From CAWBVG01 sp963792175 (GTDB lineage: Bacteria > Acidobacteriota > Vicinamibacteria > Vicinamibacterales > CAVVIG01), in contig CAWBVG010000001.1 of the NCBI GenBank assembly GCA_963792175.1, positions 36,089 through 100,088 on the forward strand: 64,000 nucleotides of DNA. Direction: 5' to 3'. Below are positions 30,369 through 40,876 of the stretch, piece by piece. Made by a program: the position numbers and the translations under genes. The first letter of the stretch is position 1, and each line of letters opens with the position of its first letter. The notes under the pieces were generated by a model, which saw nothing but the letters and a program-made list of their open reading frames with translations, had not been told where the DNA came from and did not search any database.

Positions 30369-30418
30369 TTCCCGCAAACCTCTTGCGGCCGGATTCCGTC
30401 AAAGGTATTACTCGCGAC

Positions 30419-32879
30419 ATGCGCTTCACCATCTGGCTCGAAGAGCGCCGCGACGATTTGAAGTTCGCGTTTCGGCAGCTGAAGAGCTCGCCGGCCTTCA
30501 CCCTCGTCGCGACGTTGACGCTGGCGCTCGGCATCGGCGCCAACAGCGCGATCTTCGCGCTCGTCGACGCCACGCTGCTGCGGCCGCTGCCGTATCGCAC
30601 ACCCGATCGCCTCGTCACGATCTGGGAGCAGCAGCGCGAAGACGGCGCGCGGCTACGTGTCGCCGCTCAACATGCTCGACTGGAACACACGCAGCCGCAC
30701 GTTCGAGAAGATTGCCGGCTTCACGCCCAGTGTCGGTCAGATGGTGATGGCCGGAGCGGACGGCAACGCCGAAACCGTGACGCGGCAGTGGGTCACGGCC
30801 GGAATCTTCGACGTCCTCGGCGTCACGGCCGATCGCCGGCCGCACGTTTTCCGCTGACGACGAGGCGAGGCGCGCCGAACGTCGTCGTCATGAGCGAGCC
30901 GTTCTGGCGCACGCGATACAACGCCGATCCGTCTGTGATTGGACGCGAGATCCGACTCGACGGATCGCTGTGGACGGTGATCGGCGTTCTTCCCAAGGAT
31001 TTTCAGCTGCTGGGACAGACCAGCCTGTGGGCCATGAGGCCGCTGGTCAATCTCCCGCCGAGGGCCCGCGGCTTCTATTGTTCCAGGTGGTCGGGCGATT
31101 GAAGCCTGGCGTCTCGATCGCGGCCGCCGAGACGGACCTGGCCGCCGTCGCGGACAGCCTCGCGCGTGAATTCCCGCAGACCAACAAGGGCCGCGGCGTG
31201 GCGCTCGAAGGCATGCACGACTCGATGATCGGCAGCGATCTGCGGCTCACATCGATGCTGTTTCTCGGCGTCGTCGGGATTCGTGCTCCTCATCTGCTGC
31301 GCGAACGTCGCCAATCTGCTGCTCGCGCGCGCGACCGTGCGCACGCGCGAACTGGCAGTCCGATCCGGCGCTCGGCGCCGGCCGGCGCCGAATCATCCGT
31401 CAGCTGTTGACCGAAAGCGTCGTGCTTTCGCTGATTGGCGGCGCGCTCGGGGATCGTCGTTGGCGCGGCCATCCTGAGCGTGGCGCCGTCGCTGATTCCG
31501 CGAGGGGCTGCTGCCGGCCACGGTCACGCTCGCGTTCAACATGCGCGTCATCGGCTTCTGTGCCGTCGCCGCGCTGGTCGTGGGGCTGTTTCGGCGTGAT
31601 GCCGGCCTGGAAAGCACCGACTTCTCGTCGGCGCAGGTCGATCACCTCCGACAGCCGTACCACGACGGGCGGTGGCGACGCTTCGCGGACTTCTGGTCAT
31701 CGGCGAGGTGGCGACGGCGGTTCTCCTGCTGTTCGGCGCCGGCCTGTTGCTCCGGACGCTGGTGGCCGTCGACGCATTCGACCGCGGGTTTCGCGCTGAA
31801 AGCGTGCTTGACGATGCTCGTCGATCCGCTGGGCTCGAAGTACCCGACTCCGCAATCGCTGCAGCAGTTCTTCGATCAGGTCGAGGCTGAGATTGCTACC
31901 GTTCCTGGCGTCGCCGGCGTCGCGTGGGCCAGCGAGCTGCCGCTCGACTTCTTCGATTCCGGTGGGCTGTCGTTCGAAATCGTCGGCGATCCTCCGGTCG
32001 ACGAAAGCCAGCGGCCGAGCACGAGCGATCAAATCGTCAGTGCGACGTACTTCTCGACACTCGACTTGCCGATCCTGGCCGGACGCGCGTTCGACCGGCG
32101 CGATACCCGCGACGGCGTGCCCGTCTGCATCGTCAACGAAGCGTTCGCGCGCAGTTTTGAGCGGCCGATCGCCAATCGGCCAGCGGGTCGCGTTACGCCC
32201 GACCGTCGTCGCCACAGGCAAAACCGGTCGTGCGCGAGATCGTCGGCGTGGCGCGGCAGGTGAAGGGCCGCCCCGACGAGGCCGAAGGACTTCGTGCAGC
32301 TCTACGTACCGATGGCCAGGATCTCACCGACGACATGTTCGTGGTCGTGCGGCCGAAGTCCGGCCGCGGCGGAAGCGTTGGCGCCTGCGGTCCGCGCCGC
32401 CATTTCTCGAATCGACAAGGAGCAGCTGGTCGGGGTGACGAGCGTCATGACGCTCGAAGACATCGCGTGGGCGGCGACCGGCCGCCACCGCTTCCGAGCC
32501 GTGATGGTGGTGGCCTTTGCGGCGCTGGCACTGGTCCTGGCGATGGTCGGCGTCTTCGGCATGCTCGCCTACTCGGTTCAGCAGCGCGTGCGCGACATCG
32601 GCGTGCGGCGCGCGCTCGGCGCGACGACGAACGACGTGCTTCGGCTCGTCATCGCGAACGCCGCCCGCGTCATCGCAACGGGCGCGGCCATTGGGCTGGC
32701 GCTCTCGGCTGTCTCCGGCCGTCTGATCGAGACGATGCTGTTTGGCGTGCGGCCGCTGGATCTGGCGACGTTCGCCTTCGTGACGGTCGTCCTGGCTATC
32801 ACCGCCGCGCTATCGATCGCGGGACCCGCATGGCGCGCGGCGCGCATCGATCCAGCGGTGCGCGCTGCGAAACCAGTGA
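30419..32879 (+). CDS. ADOP-type ABC transporter permease (FtsX/MacB), heavily frameshifted
   Basis: About 820 residues when joined. It begins MRFTIWLEERRDDLKFAFRQ then LKSSPAFTLVATLTLALGIG, the standard ADOP start, with a MacB-type periplasmic domain (FWRTRYNADPSVIGREIRLDG) and two FtsX membrane blocks (VLLICCANVANLLLARATVR; VLAMVGVFGMLAYSVQQRVRDIG). Roughly ten frame changes occur between 30650 and 32870. Correcting the last one near 32868 gives DPAVALRNQ followed by TGA at 32877-32879, the normal family ending; uncorrected, the frame runs on to 32959 into the convergent gene. No ATPase gene is adjacent, as usual for these orphan permeases. Possible export of lipids, peptides or antibiotics; the substrate cannot be inferred. 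Confidence 0.82.
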
Positions 32880-32889
32880 GTCGTCGGTG

Positions 32890-34275
32890 TCACCGCACTC
32901 TGACACGCGGGCCGGACATGTTGGCAATCGCCGCCATCTGGTTGATGGTCGAGTTGTAACCCGAGTTCAGCATCGACGCCGTCGCCGCGTAATTCGCGTT
33001 CGACTTCGCGATCTGGGCGCTCACGTCGACGGCCGCGTCGGCTTGCGGCGCCGCAGGCTGCCGGGACGACGCCGACAACGCAGCGGCGGCCTGTTGCCTC
33101 GCCGAGACGAAATCTGAACGCAGGGCCCGGACGACGTCCATCTGCGCGTAGGTGGCCTTGACCTGCTCGCGAACCGCCGGAATCATGTCCGTCCACACCG
33201 CGAGTGTCAGCGCCCACGTCACCGGCATCGCGGCGATCGCCTTCCGCGTTTCGGCGGGGAGCGTGGGCCATGTTCGCGCCAGATTGCCGGCCCACAGCTT
33301 TTTCGCGGCGTCGTTCGGTGTGGCCTGCACGCCTTCGAGCTGCCCGGCCATGAAATAGAACAGCTCCAGCGCCGCGTCCGCCTGCTGACGGGTGAGGGCT
33401 GGAGCGCCGGCTGCAATCGGCGGATGCGCCGAGTCGTAGATCGCGAGGAGCAGCGTCGAGACGCTGTCCTGTTCCGTTCGCAGCGCGCCGATCAGCTCCA
33501 CCTCGTTCTGCCTGCGGACAAGGTTCTGCTGCGCCGCGGGCAGCTTGACCACCTGGCTTCGAAAATCGAGGAGTCGTCCGACGGTCGCGATGGTTCCCGC
33601 GTCGTGCTTTCGCCAGTCGTCGACAATGCTGGACCGGATGATGTCGCGCTGCGCGGTGTTGAGCGGCGCGTCGATCAGCCATTGAAGCGTGTCGATCGTC
33701 TCTTCCACGTCATAGACCGTCAGCGGTGGCTTTCCGGAGACGAGTACTTGTGTATGCGCCAGGCGACAGCCGTCGATGAAGGCGGCCATCTGCTGGATGG
33801 CCTGCGGCGACTGCGCGTTGGCGGCGACGAACTCGATGACGGCGGCCCGCGTGCCGCTCTTCAGGACGCCCACCAGCACGGATGCGACGCGGCCGTCCGC
33901 GCTGCCGAGGAAGAACGTCCGCAGCGCGACATCGAATCCGTTGGCGTGACGAAACGATGCCGGTGCGCTCGCCGGCTGAACGCGGAATGCCGTCGCCATC
34001 CAGCGCGCGTGCATCTCGACGGCGTCGGCGGCGCTGCCCCAGGTTTCGAACGGCGGACGGATTCGGATTTCGTAGGTGTCTGAGAGCCCGAACGGCTTCA
34101 GGGCGGTATATCCCATTTCCTCGACCCGTTGCCGATCGGCCGGCAGGGTAAAGAGCACGATGCCGGACCGCGACGTGGGCAGCTGCTGGGCGGTCGCCCC
34201 GGGCACCGCTGAGAGGCACGCGATCGCGGCGAATATGCACATCTTCACGCTGGGTCGGGTGTCGTCTGCTCGCAT
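32890..34275 (-). CDS. Secreted protein of unknown function (461 aa)
   Basis: The start is placed at the ATG at 34275 (MRADDTRPSVKMCIFAAIAC), which has GAGG eight bases upstream and gives a signal peptide ending near ATAQQ; the same frame is open a further 150 bp but without support. The first half is a mixed alpha/beta region (MGYTALKPFGLSDTYEIRIR... FRVQPASAPASFRHANGFDV) resembling periplasmic substrate-interacting folds; the second half is mainly helical and alanine-rich. No cysteine pairs or haem motif. The C-terminus is repetitive in Ala/Asn/Ser (KSNANYAATASMLNSGYNST). I do not recognise the family. It converges on the ADOP permease with about a 10-bp gap. Confidence 0.72.
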   Translation of the reverse strand: MRADDTRPSVKMCIFAAIACLSAVPGATAQQLPTSRSGIVLFTLPADRQRVEEMGYTALKPFGLSDTYEIRIRPPFETWGSAADAVEMHARWMATAFRVQPASAPASFRHANGFDVALRTFFLGSADGRVASVLVGVLKSGTRAAVIEFVAANAQSPQAIQQMAAFIDGCRLAHTQVLVSGKPPLTVYDVEETIDTLQWLIDAPLNTAQRDIIRSSIVDDWRKHDAGTIATVGRLLDFRSQVVKLPAAQQNLVRRQNEVELIGALRTEQDSVSTLLLAIYDSAHPPIAAGAPALTRQQADAALELFYFMAGQLEGVQATPNDAAKKLWAGNLARTWPTLPAETRKAIAAMPVTWALTLAVWTDMIPAVREQVKATYAQMDVVRALRSDFVSARQQAAAALSASSRQPAAPQADAAVDVSAQIAKSNANYAATASMLNSGYNSTINQMAAIANMSGPRVRVR

Positions 34276-34399
34276 GGTGCCCTCGCTGGTTAGGCGCCGT
34301 TCACGGTCGTTGACGGGAAAGCAACAGCGATGCCCGGTCGCGATCGACGCAAAACGGGCCGCGCTCATCACACGCGGAGGCCGCCCGCTCCTGTCTTCA

Positions 34400-34435
34400 C
34401 TATCCGAATGGATGGTGTCCCACACATTCGGATAG
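34400..34435. repeat. Inverted repeat, arms CTATCCGAATG
   Basis: Perfect 11-bp arms, CTATCCGAATG and CATTCGGATAG, separated by 14 nt, in the divergent region between the secreted protein (start 34275) and the cytochrome-ankyrin gene (start 34596). A near-identical arm sequence recurs in a second dyad at 41952-41989. There is no T-tract, so a terminator is unlikely; an operator or a mobile hairpin are the alternatives. Confidence 0.6.
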
Positions 34436-34595
34436 CGAACGCGGCTCGTGACCCGGCAACGTGGCGTCGCTTCTCAACGCGTCGAATCGGTCGAAGGTGT
34501 TCGCCGCTCTCGACTTCCCGACCATGGCGTTCTCGCGCGGGACTCGACACCCGGTGGCACGGCAAGTGCGTGTGGCTCCTTCAACGGGTGACCGA

Positions 34596-35921
34596 ATGAA
34601 CATGTGCAGGATCCTCAGAACCGCTGCTGCCGCCGCGATGCTCGGCGTGCTTCATGTGCCGTCGTCTCACGCGCAGACGCCTGTCGGCGTGCCGGACGCG
34701 GCCGGAATCAACTACGAACAGGAAGTCCGGCCGATTCTCGCGAATCGGTGTTTTGGCTGCCACGGTCCACGGCAGCAGCAGTCCGGTCTGCGGCTCGACC
34801 TGCGGCAGAACGCGCTCCGCGGCGGCGACTACGGCGTCGTCATCGTTCCCGGCAGATCGGCGGACAGCAAACTGATCCAGCGTCTGATCGGATCCGACGC
34901 GGGCCTGCAGATGCCGCCGACGGGCGAGCTGCCGGCCGAAGAAATCGCGGTGCTCAGAAAGTGGATCGACGCGGGCGCCGACATGCCGGGGCGTGCCGCC
35001 GAAGCCGCGGCCGCCGAACGGCCGACCGAGCCGCGCGTGCAGAACTTCTTCGACGCGATTGCCGGGCACGATCTCGCCGCGGTCCGGAGAATGCTCGCGA
35101 AGGATCAGTCGCTGGCTCGCGCGGCGGACTCGGCTGGGTCGACGGCATTGATGCAGAGTGCCTACGCCGGCACGCTCGAGATCATGGAAGCGCTGCTCGA
35201 GGCGGGCGCCGACGTCAAGGCGAGGAACCGGCGCAGGGCGACGGCGCTTCACTGGGCGATCTCGGATCCGATGAAGGCGAAGCTGCTCCTGCTGCATGGC
35301 GCGGACGTCGACGCCAGAACCGTTGACGGCCGGACGGCGCTCCACGCCGCGACCATGCAGCCGTCGGGCGCGCGCGTCGTCAAGCTGCTGCTCGAGGTCG
35401 GCGCGGATGTCGATGCCAGGACCATGACCGGTAATACGCCGCTGTTCGGTGCGGCGGCCGCTGGCCTCGACAACACGCTGCTTCTGCTCGACCACGGCGC
35501 GGATCCCAACCTGCCGTCCCAGAACGGCGCGACGCCGCTGATGGTCGCGCGCACCGCGGACGTGGTCTGGCTGCTGGTCGCGAAAGGCGCCCGCATCAAC
35601 GCGCGATCGAAGCGTGGCGAGACGGCGCTGGCCGCTGCGGCGGACCGCGGCGACGACGAGTCGGTCAAGCTCTTGCTTTCCAAAGGCGCGGACGTCAACG
35701 CGGCCGACTATCGCGGCTACACGCCGTTGATGCACGCGGCGCAGTACGACCGCGACGCGCCAGACGTCATTCGCCTGCTGCTGGCCTATGGCGCCGACGC
35801 CAACGTGACCGCCGAGGGCCAGACCGCCGCGAGCATCGCGGCGCGACGCGGCGACACCGCGCTGGCGTGCCTGCTGCGGGAAGCGGCGGCTCATGCCACC
35901 GGTTCGCGGCAACAACCGTAG
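34596..35921 (+). CDS. Exported c-type cytochrome domain fused to ankyrin repeats
   Basis: 441 residues from the ATG at 34596. Signal peptide MNMCRILRTAAAAAMLGVLH ending near SHAQ. A planctomycete-type cytochrome c domain follows: YEQEVRPILANRCFGCHGPR (haem site CFGCH), LRLDLRQNALRGG, and the distal part LQMPPTGELPAEEIAVLRKW with its MPP methionine ligand. From about residue 160 to the end there are seven or so ankyrin repeats (GSTALMQSAYAGTLEIMEAL, LLEAGADVKARNRRRATALH, and so on). The protein is periplasmic. Such fusions are typical of Acidobacteriota and Planctomycetota; the ankyrin part presumably binds a protein partner. The next gene begins 10 bp after its stop and also encodes a CXXCH protein, so the two form an operon. 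Confidence 0.88.
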   Translation: MNMCRILRTAAAAAMLGVLHVPSSHAQTPVGVPDAAGINYEQEVRPILANRCFGCHGPRQQQSGLRLDLRQNALRGGDYGVVIVPGRSADSKLIQRLIGSDAGLQMPPTGELPAEEIAVLRKWIDAGADMPGRAAEAAAAERPTEPRVQNFFDAIAGHDLAAVRRMLAKDQSLARAADSAGSTALMQSAYAGTLEIMEALLEAGADVKARNRRRATALHWAISDPMKAKLLLLHGADVDARTVDGRTALHAATMQPSGARVVKLLLEVGADVDARTMTGNTPLFGAAAAGLDNTLLLLDHGADPNLPSQNGATPLMVARTADVVWLLVAKGARINARSKRGETALAAAADRGDDESVKLLLSKGADVNAADYRGYTPLMHAAQYDRDAPDVIRLLLAYGADANVTAEGQTAASIAARRGDTALACLLREAAAHATGSRQQP

Positions 35922-35931
35922 GAGAACCACC

Positions 35932-36934
35932 ATGCGACTTGCGTTCACTCTTGTCGCGGTCTCGTTGTTGGGTCCGGCGGTCGTCGCGAACGACGATCCG
36001 TCGCCCGCCGCGTTGAAGTCGGCCGTGAAGAACGGGCTCGATCTGCTCGAGAAGACGAGCCCGACATTCGTCAAAAAAGGCGGCTGCAACTCCTGTCACA
36101 ACCAGATGCTGCCGGCCGCCGCGCAGGCATTTGCGCGAGGCCGCGGGATCGCAACCGGCGAGACCCTCATGCAGCTGCCGCCCGAAGCGTCGGAGGCAAC
36201 CGCCGAACGGTACGTGGAGTACTCGATTGGCGGTGGCGCCGGTATCACGGCACTCGGGTTCGAACTCTTCGCCGCCGCCATGGATCACAAGCCGGCGGAC
36301 GCGCGCATTCGCGCGAAGCTCTATTTCATCAAGGGCATGCAGCAGCCCGAAGGCCACTGGGTCGGAGGCGGAAGCCGTCCGCCGCTCACCTTCGACGACT
36401 TCACGACCACGGCCTACATGATTCACGCGCTGCGCACCTACGCAGCGCCCGGCGGAGGCAGCCGATACCAACGCGCGCATCGATCGCGCGCGGTCCTGGC
36501 TCCTGAGCAACGTGCCCGATCGCACGCAGGAGCGGGCTTTCAAGGCCCTTGGTCTCGCCTGGTCGCATGCGGACGAGGCGGCGATCGCCGAGGCCGTCAA
36601 GAGCCTGCAGGCGTCGCAGCGGACCGATGGCGGCTGGTCGCAGCTTCCCGCTCTCGAGTCGGACGCGTACGCGACCGGCATCGCGCTCTTTGCGCTGCAC
36701 GAGGCGCGGATGCCGCCGACGCATCCGACTTACCGCGCGGGCGTGAAGTACCTGCTGTCGACTCAGGCCGCGGACGGCACGTGGCACGTCAAGACGCGGG
36801 CGCTGCCATTTCAGCCGTACTTCGAGAGCGGCTATCCCTACGGACCCGATCAGTGGATCTCCGCCGCGGCCGCCGCGTACGCGACCCTCGCGCTCTCGGC
36901 CGCCGTTGACGCCTCCGAGCCGGCGTCCCGATAG
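35932..36934 (+). CDS. Exported CXXCH protein with terpenoid-cyclase-like repeats, one frameshift
   Basis: About 334 residues. The ATG at 35932 has AGGAG eight bases upstream; signal peptide MRLAFTLVAVSLLGPAVVAN. A single haem-type motif, GGCNSCHNQ, lies near residues 50-58. The rest is built of alpha-helical repeats of the prenyltransferase/squalene-cyclase type, seen in QQPEGHWVGGG, SQRTDGGWSQLP and STQAADGTWHVK, each a Q-x-x-D/E-G-x-W signature. A one-base shift near 36465 separates the two halves. The aspartate-rich catalytic motif of true squalene cyclases is not seen, so it is probably a haem-bearing scaffold or an enzyme of unknown activity. Co-transcribed with the cytochrome-ankyrin gene. 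Confidence 0.8.
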
Positions 36935-36945
36935 AACTCTTGTGA

Positions 36946-36992
36946 GCGCGTTTCAGAATTGAATGTAGCCCGCCGTGAATTCTGAAACGCGC
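36946..36992. terminator. Bidirectional terminator-like hairpin
   Basis: Perfect 15-bp arms GCGCGTTTCAGAATT and AATTCTGAAACGCGC with a 17-nt loop, followed by TTCTTTGTGTT. It sits between the convergent stops at 36934 and 37042, the right place for termination from both sides. Confidence 0.75.
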
Positions 36993-37041
36993 TTCTTTGT
37001 GTTCGTTGTCAGGCATCGCTCCGTGGACGCCATAAGCACGC

Positions 37042-37971
37042 TTACCGAAAAAGGTCCGTGCTTCCCTCTGTCGGGAACGCAGGAATGAGGCGTATTTCGC
37101 CGTTCCACACCTGGGCGGCGAATGGCCGCAGTCGCTTCACCTGCTCCTCGGTAAATTGAGTTCGATGGCAGATCATCGCCTGTTGCGCGGCGTCGAAGTC
37201 TCGCTGCGTAAATGAAACCCGCACGGTGAAGTATTTGGCCTCGGGGATGAGCAACGGTGGCGCCCCACGCTGCGGATTCATGGCGCGCATGGCTTCGGCC
37301 GGCAGATTCATGTAAAACAGCCGGTCCGGAACGCCTGGCGCGCCCGCACGCGCCAGCTGCGTCGCAATATTGCTGACGAGCCGATGGTCGGGGTGACCGG
37401 TGCCGCCATCGGGTCCCCAGGTGAGCACGGCATCGGGATGGAGCCGCTGCAACTCTCCGGCGATGCGATCCGTCAGCCGATAGAGCAGCGAGCGATCGCC
37501 GATGTAGTCGCCGAGTTTTCCATCGGGAAAGCCCAGGAGGATCGGCGGCCGAACACCAAGGGCATCCGCCGCGCACCGCGCTTCTTCGCCGCGCGCCCGC
37601 GCGAGTTCGTCCCCTCGCAATCCGGAGTCCGGCCGCAAGGAGCCGCCGGCCGATCCAGCGCCCTGCGAGCCATCCGTCGCGATGATCAGATGGACCTGGA
37701 CGCCTTCGCGGGCGTATCGGGCGAGAATCGGTCCAACCGCCGACTCGTCGTCCGCGTGAGCCAGGAGCACGGCCAGCGTTTTCGTTGAGGCTCCGGTCTG
37801 GACGTCTTGAGACGACGCGGCGGACACTTTGGGGAACACCGTCGATTCGACCGCCGGCACGACCACCGTGATCAGTTGATACAGCAGGGCCGCAATCGCG
37901 ATTCCGGCGGCGAGCACCGCGCACGTCGCGGTCGTCTCCAACACCACGTGTTCAGAATGTCTGCTGTCCAT
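37042..37971 (-). CDS. PIG-L family deacetylase, membrane-anchored
   Basis: 309 residues. The ATG at 37971 has AGGAGG seven bases upstream. One N-terminal helix (CAVLAAGIAIAALLYQLITV) anchors the catalytic domain outside the inner membrane. The zinc-binding motif of the family appears as LLAHADDESA, with alanine where AHPDDE has proline, followed by LGFPDGKL and the second zinc site TGHPDHR. These enzymes remove N-acetyl groups from sugars or sugar-linked lipids; the substrate here is unknown. A palindrome separates it from the upstream kinase gene, 72 bp away on the same strand. Confidence 0.88.
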   Translation of the reverse strand: MDSRHSEHVVLETTATCAVLAAGIAIAALLYQLITVVVPAVESTVFPKVSAASSQDVQTGASTKTLAVLLAHADDESAVGPILARYAREGVQVHLIIATDGSQGAGSAGGSLRPDSGLRGDELARARGEEARCAADALGVRPPILLGFPDGKLGDYIGDRSLLYRLTDRIAGELQRLHPDAVLTWGPDGGTGHPDHRLVSNIATQLARAGAPGVPDRLFYMNLPAEAMRAMNPQRGAPPLLIPEAKYFTVRVSFTQRDFDAAQQAMICHRTQFTEEQVKRLRPFAAQVWNGEIRLIPAFPTEGSTDLFR

Positions 37972-38021
37972 GATCGCCTCCTGAAACGACGATAACGCCG
38001 CTCGAGGCGATGTGGGCTTGA

Positions 38022-38039
38022 GGAAACCTTGAGGTTTCC
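38022..38039. repeat. Short perfect palindrome, arms GGAAACCT
   Basis: GGAAACCT-TG-AGGTTTCC lies in the 72-bp gap between the kinase stop (38044) and the PIG-L start (37971), both on the minus strand. It could be an operator for the deacetylase gene or a weak terminator of the kinase transcript; there is no T-run. Confidence 0.45.
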
Positions 38040-38043
38040 CTGA

Positions 38044-40810
38044 TCAGGCGTGACCCGCGGGTTCGACCCCGCGAAGGAGGCCGCCAAACATGGGGCGGCC
38101 CGCGAGCGCGGTGTGCCAGCCGTAGGCGGCCAGGGCGATCACCGTCAGCACGATCAAACGGGAGGACGAGGCGTAGGGGACGGACGAGTCAATGGCGATC
38201 GGCAGCAGCGTCAACAGCACGCTCACACATTGCGCGACCAGTATCGTGAGCAGGCCAAACCGGACAGCCGCGAGCACGACCGCCGTCTGGACCGCCACGA
38301 ACACCGCGACGTCGGCGACCGACGGCGCGAAGTGATCGGCCGGGGTGTTGGCGAGCACCCAGCCGGTGTGGAACCTGATGTAGAGCGCCGTCAAAACCAG
38401 GGTCAGCGCCGCGATCGCGAGCCAGCGCCGCCGGAGGAGCACGAAGAACACCAACAGCAATAGAAAGATCAGCATCGTCGTCGCCCAGAGCGGGATGCTC
38501 ATCACCGAGCCGATGATCTGCGAGAGCGCAAAGCGCCCGCCGAGGAGCAGGTTGCTCGAGGCGGCGATGCCGTCCCACGGATTGCTCGAGGCGCCCACCG
38601 GAAACGACGGCGGCCGGCCCGACCAGCGTCGCGCCAGCGTGTGAAGTCCGAGCATCAATCCATCGCCAATCGCAATGAGCACGCCGATCAGCACGTCGCG
38701 TCCAACCAGCGGGTCGCGGACGCTGCCCGCCAGCAGGCGGCTCCATCCGATCATGGTCTCAGGCCACACGCGGCGGAGCTGCGGTTCGAGGGCGATATAC
38801 AGCAGCCACACCAATGCCGGAACGACGAACATGAGCGCCGGTCCGTTGCTCAGGACCTGGAGATCGCCTGTCGCGAGCGCGTTGCTCACGGCGCCCGCTG
38901 CGAAGAGGCAGAGGCTCAGCCGCGTCGCGCCGCGTCGATCGCCGCGGCCCAGACGTAAATTGCGGAATGCCAGCAACGCGGCGACCACCAGGACGGACGG
39001 CACCACCAACGTGCGGATCAGGAGACCGATGCGCTCTCCCGACGTGCTGCCCGGCACCGGGCCTTCATTCCGGGGCCGCGTCCATGGAGCGGCGATCTCG
39101 AAGTACACGGGCTTCCCCCGTGCCGCCGCCGCCTCGATCCGAATGGGCACATCGGGACGATCGGGATAGGTGCCCTCCCATGCGGCCCGCTCGTCAGCGA
39201 AGATCGGTGGGATCCATCGAGGTTGCGCGGGCGTGAACCGCGCGATCGACAGACCAGCTTCTGCGAAGAGCGGGTTCCAATCAGCTGCAGTCGCCGCCGA
39301 CGCCCCGGAGTCCTGCGACGACTCGACTTGTGCCGGAACGGCCAGGAGGCTGACGAGGCGACCTGTTCGATCGAGCGTGACGGACCGCATCCCGGAACGC
39401 GTGTTGGGCGGATTCAGCTGCGAGACGATGTTGGCGCCGCCAATCGGTACCAGCCGCCGCGGACTCTGGCGGTGCCAGAAGAGGAGCGCGGGCGGTTGAG
39501 GCGTGGCGAGCGCACGCCACCGCGCGCCGGATCGATCGTTCTCGTCGATGTACCTCAGGTAATCGACATCGGTCGTGTAGCCGTTCGCTTCATCGGCGGG
39601 CGAGTCCGCGTAGCCCAGGTTTCGCAGCGCGGTGTGGGCGCGTTCGGTGAGCGCCTGCGGGCTGCGCTCGATGTTCGTCAAGCCGATCAGACTGACATCG
39701 TCGCGCGTCAGCGGGGCGAGAGCCAGCAGGCCTGCCAGCACGCCCGCGAAACAGAGGGCGCCAATCGCGGGCGACAGCGTGCCGGCTTCTCCCGCCGCCG
39801 CCACCATGCTCGGGTGACGGCGTCTCGCCGGCGGCCAGCGCCGCCGCCAGCGGATCTCCTCCCGGCAGTGCAGCCGCGACCGCGATGGCCGATGATGGGC
39901 GGCGAGCCGGATCGGGCTCGAGACAACGCATGATCACGCGTTCGATCGCGGGATCCAGCTCGGGTATGTGCGTCGATGGCCTGACGTGCGGTTCGCCGGT
40001 CGGCGGACGCCCGCCAAGGAACGCGCCGTCGATGGTGAGCGCGCGTTTGCCCGTGAACATTTCGTACAGGACGAGACCGAGCGCGTAGACATCGGTCCGC
40101 GTGGTGACTTCGCGCCCCGCCAGTTGTTCCGGCGCCATGTAGCCTGGCGTCCCCGCGATCTCGGGTGCGCCGCGGCGACCTTCAGTGAGATCCGCGAGGC
40201 CAAAGTCCACGAGGTGCGCCCGGCCCCGCCCGTCGATCAGCACGTTCGCGGGTTTCAAGTCGCGGTGCAGGACCTTGCGCTCGTGTGCGGCCGCGAGACC
40301 GGCGCAGAGCTGGCGGGCGAGCTCGAGCGCCTTGTCCGATGGCAACCGGCCGATGCGCCGCAGCAGCGACGCGAGATCCTCGCCGTCGATGTATTCCATC
40401 GAGAGGAAGTGCTGGCCGCCGGCTTCCGCGATGTCGTGCACGCGGCAGACGTTCGGATGAGAGACCTGCCGCGCCAGCCGGACTTCCTGATGGAAGCGCG
40501 CCAGCCGGTCGGCGCGATGCGTGAGCTGCTTCGGCAGGAACTTCAGCGCGACCGCTTGTCCGAGCTTCAGGTCGTCCGCACGATACACCTCGCCCATGCC
40601 ACCGCGGCCCAGCAGTCCGACGATGCGGTAGCGGCCGGACAGCATCGTGCCGGGAATGAACTGCGCGCCGTCGAGGGCGTCAGACGACAGCAGCCCATCG
40701 GTTCCGTCGACGGTCAGCGTGGGCGCGCGCGATGCGTCCGCGCGCACGCCGCAGGACGGGCAGTAGCGGCTCGCCTCAGGAATGTCGTGTCGACATGCAG
40801 GACACTGCAT
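38044..40810 (-). CDS. Ser/Thr protein kinase with zinc ribbon and polytopic membrane domain, one frameshift
   Basis: About 922 residues. The N-terminus is a zinc ribbon, CPACRHDIPEASRYCPSCG. The kinase domain (about 58-320) has LLGRGGMGEVYRADD, VALKFLP, HRDLKPAN (about 181), VDFGLADL and GTPGYMAPEQ. After a one-base shift near 39808 within a GC-rich run, the chain continues with a helix (GALCFAGVLAGLLALAPL), a soluble loop of about 200 residues, then roughly ten further transmembrane segments to the C-terminus. Both halves overlap at the shift and lack sensible separate starts, so one gene is likely. Divergent from, and 81 bp away from, a winged-helix/FHA regulator that could be its phosphorylation target. 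The sensing input is unknown. Confidence 0.87.
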
Positions 40811-40876
40811 CGGCCCGGCACGATTCTAGTCATCGAGTGACGCTATCGCCAGCGCCAGCGTGCAGACCGGCTCTCG

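Noticed and set aside
32880..32959. Extension of the first ADOP permease into the convergent gene
   Set aside because: The family normally ends in a short D-P-x-x-A-L-R motif; one-base correction restores it with a stop at 32879.
34461..34595. Longer N-terminus for the cytochrome-ankyrin protein
   Set aside because: The extra residues lack signal-peptide character; the ATG at 34596 begins a proper signal peptide.
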